A DNA stretch of 64,000 nucleotides from Amia ocellicauda (taxonomy: Eukaryota; Chordata; Actinopteri; Amiiformes; Amiidae): contig NC_089851.1 of assembly GCF_036373705.1 (NCBI RefSeq), positions 60,051,350-60,115,349 on the forward strand, written 5' to 3'. Positions 28,565 to 41,366 of this stretch are shown in pieces (the stretch's first letter is position 1; each line of letters opens with the position of its first letter). Position numbers and translations under genes: made by a program. Below the pieces are notes generated by a model. That model had not been told where the DNA came from. It searched no databases and saw only the letters and a list, made by a program, of their open reading frames with translations.

Positions 28565-29999
28565 CATTTGGCTGAATCGGAGCAGATAACATAGCCCTAA
28601 ACATTTCAGAATTCATCCTGCTGCTTTTGTCAAAAGTCAACCAGTTCTCTTGACAGCCATACATGCCCTTACCATAACACTACCTTCACCATGTTTCACA
28701 GATGAGGTGGTATGCTTCAGATCATGAGCAGTTCCTTCCTTTCTCCATACTCTTCTCTTCCCATCATTCTGGTACAAGTTGATCTTTGTCTCATCTGTAC
28801 ATAAGATGTTGTTCCAGAACTGTACAGGGTTCTTTAGATGTTTTTTGCCAAACTCTAATATGGTCTTCCCATTTCCTGTTTAAATACAGAGGGTTTACCA
28901 CAAGATGTACTCTGGTGAAGTGTTCTCTTGATTGTTGACATTGACACAGATACGCCTACCTCCTGGAGGGTATTCTTGATCTGGCCAACTGTTGTGAAGG
29001 GGTTTTCCTCACCAGGGAAAAAATTCTGTCATCCACCACAGTTGTTTTCCGTGGTGTTCCTGGCCTTTTGGTGTTCCTGCGCTCACCAGTATGTTCTTAT
29101 TAGTGGATTTGGCCCCACCTAATGTTTTTGCTCTCTGATTGGTTTGTTTTGATATCTAAGGCAAAACACCCCAAGAACAAGCAGGATCTAAAGACAGCTG
29201 TAGTGCAGGCCTGGCATAGCATCACCAGGGAAGAAACCCAGCATCTGGTGATGTCTATGGGTTCCAGACTTCAGGCAGTCATTGACTGCAAAGGATTTGC
29301 AACTGATAGGGAGAAATTTTACTCCCTCAATAAACAGGCGGACAAGGAATACTCAGGACCCGATTTAACTGAAATAATACCAAAATAGTTTATTCAGCTA
29401 CAACTAAGTGCTCTGGAGATGGTCAGTCAGCAAGACACATCTAAGGTTTTTCTAAAGAACATGCTATCATATACAAGATGACTCCCTTTGGTTGCTGGGC
29501 AACTGGATGACGTCAATGATGTACCCCAAACTTGATCACAGACTTCTCCTTTGTCTTCTGTTTTCTCTATAGCCTTGGATGAAAATGTTTTTCTAAAAAT
29601 CAGCTACACAGAACTACTGCACCTGTCCTCTGCGGAGCAATACACAAAGCTTAAATTCATACATGGGTTACACAATCTTACTGCAACAATGGTGCAAATA
29701 TATTTGGCATTCGGACAGGCCACTGTCCCGCATCACAACCAAGTATTGAAACTCACAATTTAATTAATGATTATGTTAGTTTGTCCAAATACTTTTGAGC
29801 CCCTAAAATTGGGGGGACCACATAAAAATTGGTTTAATTCCTACACCATTCACCCGATTTGGATGTAACTACCCTCCAATTAAAGATGAAAGTCTACACT
29901 TAAAGCACATCTTGATTGTTTCCTTTCCAATCCATTGTGATGGTGTACAGAGCCAAATTGACAATTGGGTCTGTCCAAATATTTATGGACCGGACTGTA
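28565..29999. mobile_element. Tc1-like element, degenerate, with an insertion
   Basis: Left part 28600-28860 matches the central region of a Tc1 transposase; the C-terminal end (AKHPKNKQDLKTAVVQAWHS, SRLQAVIDCKGFATD) is on the plus strand at 29160-29340. The right TIR, ...GTCCAAATATTTATGGACCG, ends near 29999. About 390 bases at 29350-29740 interrupt the tail and are not Tc1-like. Confidence 0.75.
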
Positions 30000-30480
30000 T
30001 ACCTGTAAAGAAGGACTGCCATGGCGGGGAACCCAGGTGCGGAGTGAGAGGTGGTCAGAAACAGGCTGTGGTCAATGCCGGCAAACCGTAATGTCCAGGG
30101 AAATCCACAAGTCCTGGTCGATAAGACAAGCAGGGGGTCAATGATCAGGCAAACAGGCTGGTAGGGAGAATACGGGAATTGGTGGAGGAACACGTGGAGG
30201 TTGTAAACAATCAATAACAAAAGGATACAAGACTTAGCAGTGAATTAAAGTCACAGAGGGGTTTATATGTGTAGCAGAGAGGAGCAGAGGACGGTGAAGG
30301 AGAGTGCTGGTACAATGGGAGTTCGAGGATGATAGAACAAGTGCACATGGTGCCGAGGAATGTTAAGTGGCTGATTGCTGGGGAATGTGAGGGTTTAGAA
30401 TTCCGGTGATGCTGACCTCTGCAGGGGAGCTCGTGAATTGCGGGATGTGTGGGATACAACAGTGACAATACCACTTGTTA
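30000..30480. repeat. interspersed repeat, type unresolved
   Basis: GAACCCAGGTGCGGAGTG and GGCTGTGGTCAATGCCGGCA resemble a common fish repeat I associate with LTR elements. No coding capacity. Confidence 0.4.
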
Positions 30481-30606
30481 TTGTGTGTTTGAGTTTACTT
30501 GCATGGATTGTCTATTCATGTCAATATTAAAATTCCAAAGCATAACATTTATTCACAACATGCTTTAGTGTTAAATGTTTGATATGGCAGCGCATATAAA
30601 GGTGTA

Positions 30607-31949
30607 TACAGCTCTGGAAAAAATTAAGAGACCAGTGCACAATTATCAGTTTCTCTGGTTTTACTATTTATAGGTATATGTTTTGGTAAAATGAACATTT
30701 TTGTTTTATTCTATAAACTGCTGAAAACATTTTTCCCAAATTCCAAATAAAAATATTGTCATTTAGAGCATTTATTTGCAGAAATTTACAACTGGACAAA
30801 ATTACAAAAAAGATGCAGTGTTGTCAGACCTCAAATAATGCAAAGAAAATAAGTTCATATTAATTTTTAAACAACATAATACTAATGTTTTAACTTACAA
30901 AGAGTTCAGAAATTAATATTTGGTGATTTTCAATCACAGCATTCATGCGTCTTGGCATGCTCTCCACCAGTCTTTCACATCGCTGTTGGGTGACTTTATG
31001 CCACTCCTGGCGCACAAATTCAAGCAACTCGGCTTTGATTGATGCGTCCTTCACAAAGACAAATCTGCCCGATTCCAGCCTTGCTGAAGCACCCCCAGAT
31101 TATCACTGATCCTTCACCAAATTCCACAGTGGGTGCGAGACACTGTGGCTTGTAGGCCTCTCCAGGTCTCCGTCTAACCATTAGATGACCAGGTGTTGGG
31201 CAAAGATGAAAATTTGACTCATCAGAGAAGATGAACTTACTCCAGTCCTCTACGGTCCAAACCTTATGGTCTTTTGCAAACCTCAGCCTGGCTCTTCCTT
31301 GCTTCTCGCTTTTTTCTAGCTTTGCAAGACTTCAGCCCTGCCCCTAGGAGCCTGTTTCGAACCATCCTCGCAGTGCACTTCACCCCAGCTGTCGTTTGCC
31401 ATTCTTTTTGTAGGTCACTTGATGTCATCCTACGGTTGTTGAGTGACATTCCAATGAGTTGGCGGTCATCCCGGTCAGTGGAGAGTCGTTTTTGTCTTCT
31501 GCTGGTAGCTTTGTAGCTTTGTTGTCCCCAATGTCTGCTGCTTGACCTTGTTCTTATGAACCGCCATCTTTGACATTTTAAGAATGGAAGCAATGCTCAC
31601 TGTATCCCTCTGCCAGTAAAGCCAGAATTGAAACCTAATTTTCTCAAAACTTTCCTTTTCAACTCTTTTGGCATGGTCAATAGTTATTTTCTGATTCCAA
31701 TTACTTTTGAGGTTCTACTAGCACTGTTTTTGCCATCCAGCTGGTCCTAATGCAAGAGGATAGTGATATACTTTTCTTCCTTAAATATGATTTGGTTCAG
31801 GTTATCACCTAATTAGTACCTCATTGAGTAGAATGAGGTGTGTCTGTGTTGGAATTCAACAGACACTGGCATGGAATGACTGCCATACATGTCGAGATGC
31901 TGATTTAAGAAAAATGTGCAGTGGTCTCTTAATTCTTTCCAGAGCTGTA
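30607..31949 (-). mobile_element. Tc1-like element (CAGCTCTGGAAAAAATTAAG family)
   Basis: The TIRs begin TACAGCTCTGGAAAAAATTA at 30607 and end in the complement at 31949. The minus strand at 31593-31264 encodes part of the transposase (RRMTSSDLQKEWQTT, LLGAGLKSCKA). The rest is scattered in broken frames and a deletion. Confidence 0.85.
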
Positions 31950-31961
31950 TAAAATAATGTG

Positions 31962-32105
31962 GACCTAGTAGGGCAGCATGGTGGCATGGTGGTTAGCACT
32001 GCTGCCTCACTGGTACAGGGGTCTGGGGTTTGAGTCCTGGCTTGGGGGCTTGTCTGTGTGGAGTTCACATGATCTACCTCTGTCTGTGTGGGTTTCCTAT
32101 GGGCA
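31962..32105 (+). mobile_element. SINE-like repeat head
   Basis: GGCAGCATGGTGGCATGGTGGTTAGCACTGCTGCCTCAC-type sequence followed by GTGTGGGTTTCC: the same fish repeat family as 26895-27165, its 5' portion. Confidence 0.75.
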
Positions 32106-32280
32106 CTTCAGTTACCAGTTCTGTGAGAAGAATGCAAATCTAAACAAGAAGATTCTTGAGTTTCAACTTCACTGCTGCAACTGGTCTGTAATTCTGTGAG
32201 GCAAGAATGATAAAAACAATCTGTAACCTTTGTAAGGTATGCATATTCCATGTTTTTACTGGTAATGGATTTTATGTAAT

Positions 32281-32740
32281 TACAGTCACTGACTCCCTCA
32301 GCTGTGCTTGGGTGGCCTTCTTCTCATCCTCCTCAATCTCTCTGCAGAATTTGACAATGTCGATCACTCCATCCTCCTCTCCTGCCTCGCTGACCTTGGA
32401 ATCTCTGAACTGCTCTCACCTGGTTCTACTCCTACCTCAGCGACAGGACCTACCAAGTGACATGGCGAGGTTCCTCATCCACGCCCCAACCTCTCCTCAC
32501 AGGTGTAACCCAAGGCTCTATTCTGGGTCCCCTCTTGTCCTCTCTCTACACTCACTCCCTGGGCCCCCTCATTGCATCCCATGGTTTCTCTTACCATTTT
32601 TACACAGATGATGCCCAGATCTTCCTGTCTTTTCCCTCCTCTGACATTCTCATCCCCTCTTGCATCTCTTCCTGCTTGTCTGCTATCTCTGCCTGGATGC
32701 ACTCACACCACCTCAAGCTCAACCTCTCCAAATCTTTTTT
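32281..32740 (+). pseudogene. L2-clade LINE reverse transcriptase fragment
   Basis: Translating across frameshifts gives L2 RT signatures: an FDNVDHSILLSCLADLGI-like segment, TWRGSSSTPQPLLTGV, QGSILGPLLSSLYTHSLGPL, YHFYTDDAQIFLSFPSSD and HHLKLNLSKS. The catalytic box is YTDD where L2 has YADD. A 5'- and 3'-truncated relic. Confidence 0.85.
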
Positions 32741-32849
32741 ACATTTCGTTAATTCCTTTAGAAATCAGGATAAATTGGGTAAAACCAGAAAAGCATCTAA
32801 TTAATTCTCATTCAGGAGTCAACATAAAAAACAGAAAAGAAACAGAAAA

Positions 32850-33010
32850 CCATCCTGAGGTTCTGTGACACCGAAGAAGGTTTCCTACTGTTCACAGAGA
32901 AAGGGGAGCAATTGCTTGCCCCAGTGGAGGACCTTCTACGGCAGATGGGATTGAAGACTGTGGAGGAGATCGAACAGCTTCTCCCTGTAGTAGCAGACAT
33001 AACTATCCAA
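32850..33010 (+). CDS. short acidic coding-like fragment, unrecognised
   Basis: An open stretch of about 54 codons (CDTEEGFLLFTEKGEQLL, then MGLKTVEEIEQLLPVV) follows an acceptor-like TTAATTCTCATTCAG at 32800-32814 and ends near AAAGTAAAA. One upstream in-frame TAA argues against the simplest exon model. The family is unknown. Confidence 0.2.
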
Positions 33011-33029
33011 AGTAAAAAAAAAATGCAAT

Positions 33030-33835
33030 CAATCTATTGCAATTAGCAATGAGGAGTAGCATTTAGTGCTATTGTTTGGCTCCAAACCAGAAGCCTATTG
33101 GATGATGTGTTATTTTAAATAAGTATGCATAATATAAAAATAGTAACAGACTGATTTGTTTTTTTGTATACACATATTTTACTGTTTTAGTTTTTAATTT
33201 ACTTTTTTTTAATTAAGTTAATTACATGCAATTAAATGTGTGTGTATATATATGTTTCCAATTTTGTTTACTTTTTAACAAAATTAAAGTGTTCCGAAGC
33301 CCAACCCTGCAGCAACACCAGTCTATCACAAGGCAACTCTAATTATCTCTAATTAAGGACACAAGTCTAACACAGGGTAACTCTAATTCTAATGTTTGTT
33401 GTATTTCTTTTTGATAATTTTCAAGATAAGAAAATGTACAAACAAATGATATATGCCAATATTCAGTAAATAATTATCCATTAAGTTTAATCTGAGGATT
33501 TTTACAGCTTTTCTTCTACCCCCAAAATTCCAACTCCTGTTACAACTTTGGTAGAAACATAGTATACATACCAGCCAATTAATTCCCTATATTATCCTTA
33601 TCTAATAGCCTTAGCTTATTTTCCTTAAACACCTTTTTCAAATCGTTTAACGTTTCGATTATTTTCAAAAACTACTACTAGTAGCTTACTACTGTTAACA
33701 ATAACTTACATGTACTTATAGTAACTTACATACTGTAACATTGGGGGGGGCATTTTATTGGTTATTATGAATTATTATTTATTATTTTGTTTTGTAAGGA
33801 TAAGGGTGTCTGCTAAGAGATATATAATAATAATA
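33030..33835. other. AT-rich stretch, no gene seen
   Basis: Only a weak tRNA-SINE tail word (GGATAAGGGTGTCTGCTAAG at 33798) and an (ATA)n run are seen. Confidence 0.5.
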
Positions 33836-34900
33836 ATTTAATTATTGAAACAGCGATACACAGCAGACCGACACTGTACACACTGCCGGTTTATCTGCCG
33901 CTCACGCTTGGCTGCGAGGCACTGCCTGAATAGCTGGAGTCTCTGGCCTGCGCCCCCTCCTCCCCTGTCTGCTGGCCAGGAGCCGTAAGTGTCCATCCTC
34001 ATTTCTGATGCCAATGTAGTATTTTCAGCGGGGGAAAACAAGTAGCCCACAAATCGCTTGCTTACTTGCTGCTAGATTTATTGAAGAAAAAAACTACGCG
34101 CCTCTTGCCCAGAAGAAGTTCACACAGTTCCAGGTGTTGCTCCGCACACGTGGTCACCAACTCTAAAACCCCTGCACACACCCTAATAAACCCCAGCTAC
34201 CTTACCTAAATTAGCATAACACATTTTTAAATAAATTAAACTGAGCACTTTATCTCCGTTGTTACACATACATAGTATTAATAATTATACTGTTCTTACC
34301 ATATGTAAATCCTGCAATAAATCATTCCCCAGCGTGAAGTAATGTTCACAAAATGAAATCCAAATATAAATTTTTGATAGTCTTTAGATGTGCCCAGCAA
34401 ATGTAGTCTGTAACTCTAAGTTAAAACTTTAATAACACTCATGTATTACAATCAAACTTGAAAAATAGGGCATCCAAAACAGGAATGTCACAAAATGTTG
34501 TATCACTATATTAAAATAATATCATATGAAAGCTGTTGGGACTGAGGGACGGAAGCTCAGTTCGTTAGTTTTGCCCCTCATATTAGGAATTGGGGGTGCA
34601 CAAAATGTACTAATTTATGTTTAATCTTAATTGTAAACTACTGTAAATAAATGAATAAACATATCAAGTTTATTGTGGATAATAATAAACTCTGCCTATG
34701 ATTCTACTCCAGTTACTAAGCTGGTTACTTTTTCATACTATTACTGATGCTGCCCTGCTAAAATGTATTTATATAGCGACTGTTATACTAAAGGCCACGA
34801 TGAAACACTATGAAATTTCCATGAACTCCGATTTCATGCGATTTCAAGCAATGGAGCAAAGTCCTATTACGACATCACTGGGAACCTTGAACAGCAGTGA
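33836..34900. other. no gene recognised
   Basis: A moderately GC-rich block at 33850-34150 holds a 70-codon minus-strand frame of unremarkable composition. The rest is AT-rich. Confidence 0.4.
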
Positions 34901-35330
34901 AGAACCCAGTCTTGATGCACAGAGGATAAATGTATTTATTTAACATGCCAGACCTGGAAGGGCCTGACATGGAAGCTCTCCACCTCAGAAGAGTCTCTTT
35001 CTCTGAACAGCAGAAGTTAACAGCTTTTTATACATTACATGACATGTGGGTTTGTGGGCAGGGACAGTCACAGGTTTCCCGAAGTGTTATCTTGAGGTCA
35101 GGTTTCTGAATGTTTGTGGTTGTCTTCCTGGGGGGAGGTGTAGGAATGTGGAAACCAGATGGCTTCCTTTGATCTACTGGCAGAGGTCTGGTCTCATAGT
35201 TCTCAAAGCAACTGTTGATCAATAATGATGAGGTGACCTCTCCAGCCACAGATTAGCCACAGAAATCTTGAAGGAGATGCTGGGAGTGTCAGAACAGCCT
35301 TGCTAAAATTTGCTTGCTTGACAATTAATA
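34900..35330. repeat. possible interspersed repeat
   Basis: The more complex sequence (ATGCCAGACCTGGAAGGGCC, TGGGGGGAGGTGTAGGAATG) stands out from the AT-rich surroundings. No coding frame or TIR identifies it. Confidence 0.25.
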
Positions 35331-35709
35331 CAATTGGCTCTGTTGACATGTTTTTCAATCATTAATATAAAACATTATACAGTTTATACAAAACATTAAT
35401 ACCGGCTCTTCAAAAAGTTTTACATTTATATTTATAAATGTTATTTTGTATACTGGTAAGTTAGCCTTGATTGGTCTTTGTTCACATATTTTTCTTTTTA
35501 AGCTGTCAAAAGCAAAATATTCCATACCTCTGTTTTGGATAGCGTACAGTTGCTAATAATAATACAAACCATACATTTCATTACAATAACACACACACAT
35601 ATATATTAAGGCTGTCAGTCCATTCAAATATTTGATCGGTTAATCAATGGGCAATTGCTGATTAATCGGGCACTTATTAAAATAAAAACAACGCTGTAAC
35701 ATGAATGGT

Positions 35710-35714
<5 letters not shown>

Positions 35715-35745
<31 letters not shown>
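35715..35745. repeat. (TA)n microsatellite
   Basis: About 15 TA repeats. Confidence 0.9.
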
Positions 35746-36343
35746 AATATATATTTAAAAAACACCAAATCATTATAATAAGCAAACTAAATTATAATTG
35801 CTACAGCAAATGGGTGCTCACAAATTATACTGTAAACTACACTGCTCTTGTAAGAAAAGCATTGCATGCAAATGAAACAGAAAACCTTTCCTTGTCTTCA
35901 ATATTTCCTTACAAATCGAGTTTGAATCCAAAGTTTAGTTTCCCATTAGCGGCTTGTGACCCTGTAGTTTGTGTGCTGATACTGTACACGTGATGTGATC
36001 TTTTGCATGATTTGCCTTTATAATTTAACTCTAGAAGTGCACGGCTGTTCAGTTTGACTGATTTAATTTGAATTACTATGTGTTCCTGAATACACTATGG
36101 ATACCAATTCCTGACTTTTCCTAAATATATGTATTAAATATGCCTACAGCATTTTAGCTGCATAAACGCAAATACAGTTTTTTTATTTGATCATTATTAT
36201 ACTATAGTTTTGGCTCTTGTAGGTAGTTTGAAATGTCGGTGCTTCTAGTGTGTACTGTATAATAGCCAGTCATTATAATAGACATTTTTAATTTGTTTAA
36301 ATCTGCTTGATAAATGATCTTTTAAGAACTATACTGTGATGAT

Positions 36344-36347
<4 letters not shown>

Positions 36348-36402
<55 letters not shown>
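36348..36402. repeat. (AT)n microsatellite
   Basis: About 27 AT repeats. Confidence 0.9.
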
Positions 36403-37069
36403 TGTCATTTATGTTGTTGTAACTTACCATTACATATAGTGTGCCTTCCAGATGTATGCATACCCCTGATTCAATGTAACAAAAATAGTTTTAGCAAAGA
36501 AAAGAGAACAATGTTGTTTTTTGTTTGTTTTTGTTTTGTTTAAATACATGCACACATGAAACAATGTAGGACTATCAGTGTTAGATATCGCAAAAATATT
36601 AAAGTACAAGTTTTGAACAAATATGCAAATATGTTTTTGCGAAGTACAGTACTGAAACTAGTATTGCTTTCATTAATTTCTGCAACAAATGCTGAGTGTA
36701 CACTTGCATAGATGTGAGTGAAGCCATCTTCTTTTTGCCAATGTACAGCATGGCAGAAGCTGCCATAACTAAATATTCCTATACATATTTACACTCTTGA
36801 TCTTGCTTTTCTCTTTCAAAACTCAAAACTTCACCATGTAGTCTCGCTCCCAAACACCCTTTATATAGCATGCAATTGCATCACGATTTCATCTGTATTC
36901 ACCTGATTAAATCATGCAATTTCATGCATTCGGATTTCATGAAATCCAACGAAATTGAACACATTCGGATTCCATGGAAATTTCATAGTGTATCGCAAAG
37001 CTCTTTACAAGAAAATATAGTTAATTAAATATTAAAACTACAATTAAGATAGACAATAAAACAATACAA

Positions 37070-37340
37070 TTATACTATAGTACTTACTACAGTAGTACAA
37101 CAAATACTGTAGGACACTGTTGTATACCACACTAAACTTTTATACTATGGTATACTGAATAATGTGTGACATACGATAGTACACTGTTATACTATAGTAT
37201 ACTCTTGTTACGTGATATACTATAGTATCTTGTAATGTACTATAGTGCCTCCTACGGTACTTAGACAAATATTGAACTACCCTGTTGTATACTATAGTTT
37301 ACTGTAGTACCTTGTGATGTACTATAGTACTTAATATATT
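37070..37340. repeat. degenerate array of palindromic TACTATAGTA words
   Basis: At least seven copies or near-copies of the self-complementary 10-mer TACTATAGTA (for example 37074, 37191, 37219, 37240, 37289 and 37319), spaced 20-60 bases apart among CTGTTGTATAC and TTACTGTAGTA variants. Confidence 0.7.
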
Positions 37341-37699
37341 ACATGTACACTGAAACATACTGCTTACTGTACTTCCACAATGTTTCTCATGGAACTTTAG
37401 CATTCTAGTTATAAATAATATCATCATTATTATTATGCTTTTACTTTGTATTGCCTATAGGTCTTACACATACTAGTACAGACTGTTACCGAGGGTCTGG
37501 TGGAGAGAAAATGGCCACCTATTCCTTAAGAAAATCATATTAATAAATATATCTTCACTTCAGACATTTGTGACATTGCTATATTAAAAACAATTTATAC
37601 AAATAACAGAATTAAGATAAAATTGTGGTGCAGTTCCCCTTAAAGTTTAAGCAAAATTTATTTTAGCAAATACATTGTTTATTAATTACTTGAATCGCT

Positions 37700-38100
37700 T
37701 CACATTACATAAATAAATGAATAAATGTAGTAGTGTTGACATGTCCATTTGAACATGTATTTATGTATTAATGTATTGATTATTTTCACTGTATTTATTT
37801 TTAATTAAAATTTAAAACAAATTCGCAGTGAAAATAATAAATAAATGTTGAAATAAATAAATACATGTTCTAATAAATACATGGAGATTTATTTATTATT
37901 GTATTTCATTCAAAATCTGTTTATCTATCCATCTATTTATTTCCACATTAATTCATGTATTTATTATTTTCTCCATGTATTTATTTTTAATTTTGTCATG
38001 GATAGTTTGGAGGATAATTTGTGCCAAAATGTAAAAAAACAAACAAAACAAAAAAAAAACAATGTATAAATAAATAAATAAATATGTAGATAGTAAAGAC
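37700..38100. other. (AAAT)n-rich stretch
   Basis: Many TAAATAAATA/ATTTATTT runs; no gene. Confidence 0.6.
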
Positions 38101-38109
38101 GTTAATTCC

Positions 38110-39667
38110 GTTCGGAACTTAAAATGGTGTCCAGACTGTTCCTATTGCACAGACCTCCTGATGTGCCTTGTCCTAATGGATAATTTCTGTAATGGATAAT
38201 TTAATCGCTGGCTCTATAGAGTTGAACATAAGACAACATACGGACATACTCGGTCAGGCGCAATAGTAAAAACTAATTGGAGCTATTTGCTCCTTAGTGA
38301 TATACTTTTCTTTTCCAGCTGTAAATATATATAACGCATACATCAGAAATCAACGTGATAACTATATGAAACACCAGGTATGCAGCTAAATAAGCTTGAG
38401 AAGGTAAATGGAAAAATGGAGAGCAGCAGCAATCTAAAGCTACTTAAATGGTTAGATTGTGTTTTAAAGTACTGAAAATGAAACTTAGAGAATAAACGGT
38501 TTACTACTATATTATGATATTAGAAGTATTGATGGTACTACTAATGTAATTAAATTGATACATTTCAATCAAATAAGTGTAGTTGGTTTATTGAGATTGA
38601 AATGGCTTGTTCCTTAAAATATTAGACCACAAGAGGGGGAACTTGACCTTGAATACTCTACTTACCAAAACCTTTAAGCAACAATTGTTGTCAACATGTG
38701 TCTTCATCTGATTCATATTTTTATGAGTCTGAAGCCATACATTTCTCGACTCCAAGCACCTGGAAGCCTCAAAAGTTGGGGGCCAAGCAACGAAGTTGCT
38801 GGAACCCTATTGTTATTGTTAGGATTGTTATTTTTCCGCAGTATCTTTTCAAAAGCCTATAAAAACCAATGCTTGATGAAAACTCATGAAACTTCATACA
38901 GTGATAGATGGCTATGTAGTACTATGCCATATTCAATATGGAGGCCATATGTCACATGGTCTGGTGGCCATAGTGGCTTAAGTGACACATTTTGGAAAAT
39001 ATACAAAAATCTTCTTCTCCGAAACCGCAGACGGGACAGATGTGAAACTTGGTGTGTGATGTTATGTTATGGCCTAAATTCAGATTTGTTCAAAACAAGT
39101 CAATAAGTCATATGGTTTGGCAGCCATATTGGATTGGCCAAGAATCTTCAAAGATCTTCATCTCCGAAATGGTTGGTCTGATTGATATGAAATTTTGTAC
39201 ACGTGACCTTGGCTAGCTCCTCTATCAGATTTGTTCAAGGCAAGTTGATTGGGAAAACAAAATGGCCGCCATGAGCCAATCAAATTTCAGAGATGGTCAA
39301 GTTGCAAATAAATGCATATGGTGCAGTATGGAACTATGTTAGAATGTATTGGACTGATTGTTACTTGACAGAATTGATCCCATAAGCAATGTGGTGGTCA
39401 CTGGTCATTATTATTATTATTATACTTATTTTTTCTTCTCTTCCACCAGAATATGTTCAAATGCCTATAACTTTTGAACCGCAGTCTAAAAAGTCACCAG
39501 ACTTTGAATGGATGTAGGGGTCTATGGCATGGTCACTAGATCGCAAAATGGCGGCATAATGTCACATGGTTTGGTAGCCATCTTGATTGTAGTCCAGGCA
39601 AAAAATTACAGTTTTCAAACATAGTTTTCTCAGGAACGGGAAAGATATTGTACATATAGCGCGTATG
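38110..39667 (+). repeat. REP-X dispersed repeat, copy A left part
   Basis: A long repeat whose parts recur at 55633-57780, 51850-52804 and 62757-63250. It contains several copies of GTCACATGGTTTGGCAGCCAT-type words and CACCTGGAAGCCTC. No coding capacity. It is broken at 39667 by the Polinton. Fragments of the repeat tail (38190-38330) precede the head, which suggests a head-to-tail arrangement. Confidence 0.8.
39662..39667. repeat. Polinton target duplication, left
   Basis: CGTATG, against CTGATG at 51850-51855. The uninterrupted REP-X copy near 56873 has CTTATG, one base from each. Confidence 0.75.
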
Positions 39668-40268
39668 AGTAGTAATGATGGCACTTTATGTCAAAGTGTC
39701 AGGTGGCCCCACCCCTACCCAGAAGCCCCATGGGCTGGGAAGCCCCGCCTTACCCAGAAGCCCCACGGGCCAGGAAGCCCCTCCTTACCCAGAAGCCCCA
39801 CGGGCCAGGAAGCCCCTCCTTACCCTGTACCCTTTGATCCTCTCCAGTCAGCCAACTTGTTAGGATACAGGTTTTACCCTTTGACCCTCTCCTGTCAGCC
39901 ATCTTGTTTGGATGACCGTAATCTTGTTAGGATGACAGCCATCTTGTTTGGATGACCTCCATCTTGTTAGGATGACAGGCATTTTGGAAAGGGCACAGGT
40001 CATCTTGACAAGTGTTTACTGCCATCTCACCCTGATGGTGTATGTGTGTGTGTGTGTAATGTTTAAGAGTTTAAACTTATTATTATTTGTGTTAGGTTAT
40101 GTTTTATGATTAGGTTTGTTATGATAAGTTGTTAGCAAAATAAAATACATTAAAATAAAAAGAGAACAACAACATAAAGTTTTAATAAAAAAGTATTTTA
40201 AACTGTGTTTAGTGATGTGCGTGTGATGATTTTAGGTTATATATTTTATGATTATTTTTGGGGTGGTA
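39668..40268. repeat. Polinton left terminal inverted repeat
   Basis: Complements 51166-51849. Inside are three 30-odd-bp repeats of AGAAGCCCCACGGGCCAGGA (39720-39825) and about five of CATCTTGTTAGGATGAC (39850-39990), then a short (TG)n. Confidence 0.95.
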
Positions 40269-40496
40269 CAGTGTTGGAAAAATAAAAGAGAAAGAAAAGG
40301 TATAGACATTCAAAATATGAGACTCAGTAAAATATATTTCAATGTCAATATTTTATTGTGACAGCTCTAAAAATGACAACAAGGCATCAAGTCAGATGTA
40401 GACAGTGAGATTAGATACTGACTCGGGTGACCAATGATCCCGCTTCCCCAACACCTACAGCAGCCAGGAAGAAACAACTGCACTGTACTGCACTAG

Positions 40497-40860
40497 CTAC
40501 TCCCTCAACTTGTTTATTGGCCAGGGCAGTGACACTATTCTGTCTAGCACAGTGTAGAAATTGGGTTTGGTCATGATAGGGATAGTATTTCCAAAAGAAC
40601 TGTGCAGAACTTTTTGGACAGATGTAAAAGCAGATTCACCAGGATGTGTCTCTTTATACAGCATTCTCTTGAGCACATTGGGGAGGGACGCCACTGTTTT
40701 TTCAACATCAGCAACTAGCGATTTCACATCAGAATTACCAGTATCATACAAATCACCAAACTTGTGAGCTATTAGAGTGAGGATGACATCTTCAAACATA
40801 GATTCCTCAAACATACGTAAACGTAATTCCAGGGGCCCCGGGGGTTTCTTTCTCTGAAAA
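40497..40860 (-). CDS. unassigned Polinton ORF
   Basis: The minus strand holds a 105-codon frame (MFEESMFEDVILTLIAHKFG...). The frame stays open upstream through KKPPGPLELRLR to an acceptor-like TTTTTTCAG near 40860. Together with 40922-41134 this may be a two-exon gene read towards the left TIR. I do not recognise it. It is mostly helical by composition, with no membrane segment. It could be an accessory Polinton gene or a captured host fragment. Confidence 0.4.
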
Positions 40861-40921
40861 AATATAGGAATTAATATAATGTCTTATTGCACAGAAAAGC
40901 AGATCAGACACAAACAGTATT

Positions 40922-41134
40922 TTATTTATGTTTGTAAAACACTTGATAAGCCTTGTTTTTTATAACCTTCTCAACTATTTGCATTACTTTGTCATCCACA
41001 CTTTCTAACAAGTCACTAAACCATCTTGAAGGTAGAGTGCATGTTTCAGAGAAAAGCACGCAGTAAGACAGCCCGCTACTGTAAAAAGAGGTAAGCAGAC
41101 AAATAGCACAGTTAACCCCACTCCGAGTGTGCAT
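40922..41134 (-). CDS. unassigned Polinton ORF, upstream part
   Basis: A 70-codon minus-strand frame ending SVDDKVMQIVEKVIKNKAYQ...; it may be the first exon of the gene at 40497-40860. No family is recognised. Confidence 0.3.
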   Translation of the reverse strand: MHTRSGVNCAICLLTSFYSSGLSYCVLFSETCTLPSRWFSDLLESVDDKVMQIVEKVIKNKAYQVFYKHK

Positions 41135-41347
41135 AAAGAGATAGACAGGTCAGGTGAACAAATACCCTGTACAGGCATTCAGACCTCTGATGATTCTAGG
41201 GCCCTGTTGTTTAGTAAAATATGTCACATTTGTTGGCAACTGGTAGAAGATTTACACACAGCTCATAGAAAAATACATGTTTTGACAAATGTGTTAAAAC
41301 AAAAAGGGTATAACATCGAGTTTGCTGAATCGTCACACTGTGAGTGA
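41129..41347 (+). CDS. small Cys-containing Polinton ORF
   Basis: 72 codons (MHKEIDRSGEQIPCTG...), with KICHICWQLVEDLHTAHRKI in the middle. It lies just upstream of the polymerase region. Function unknown. The CxxC might bind a metal, but only one pair is visible. Confidence 0.35.
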   Translation: MHKEIDRSGEQIPCTGIQTSDDSRALLFSKICHICWQLVEDLHTAHRKIHVLTNVLKQKGYNIEFAESSHCE

Positions 41348-41366
41348 AAACCGCAATTAACAAATA

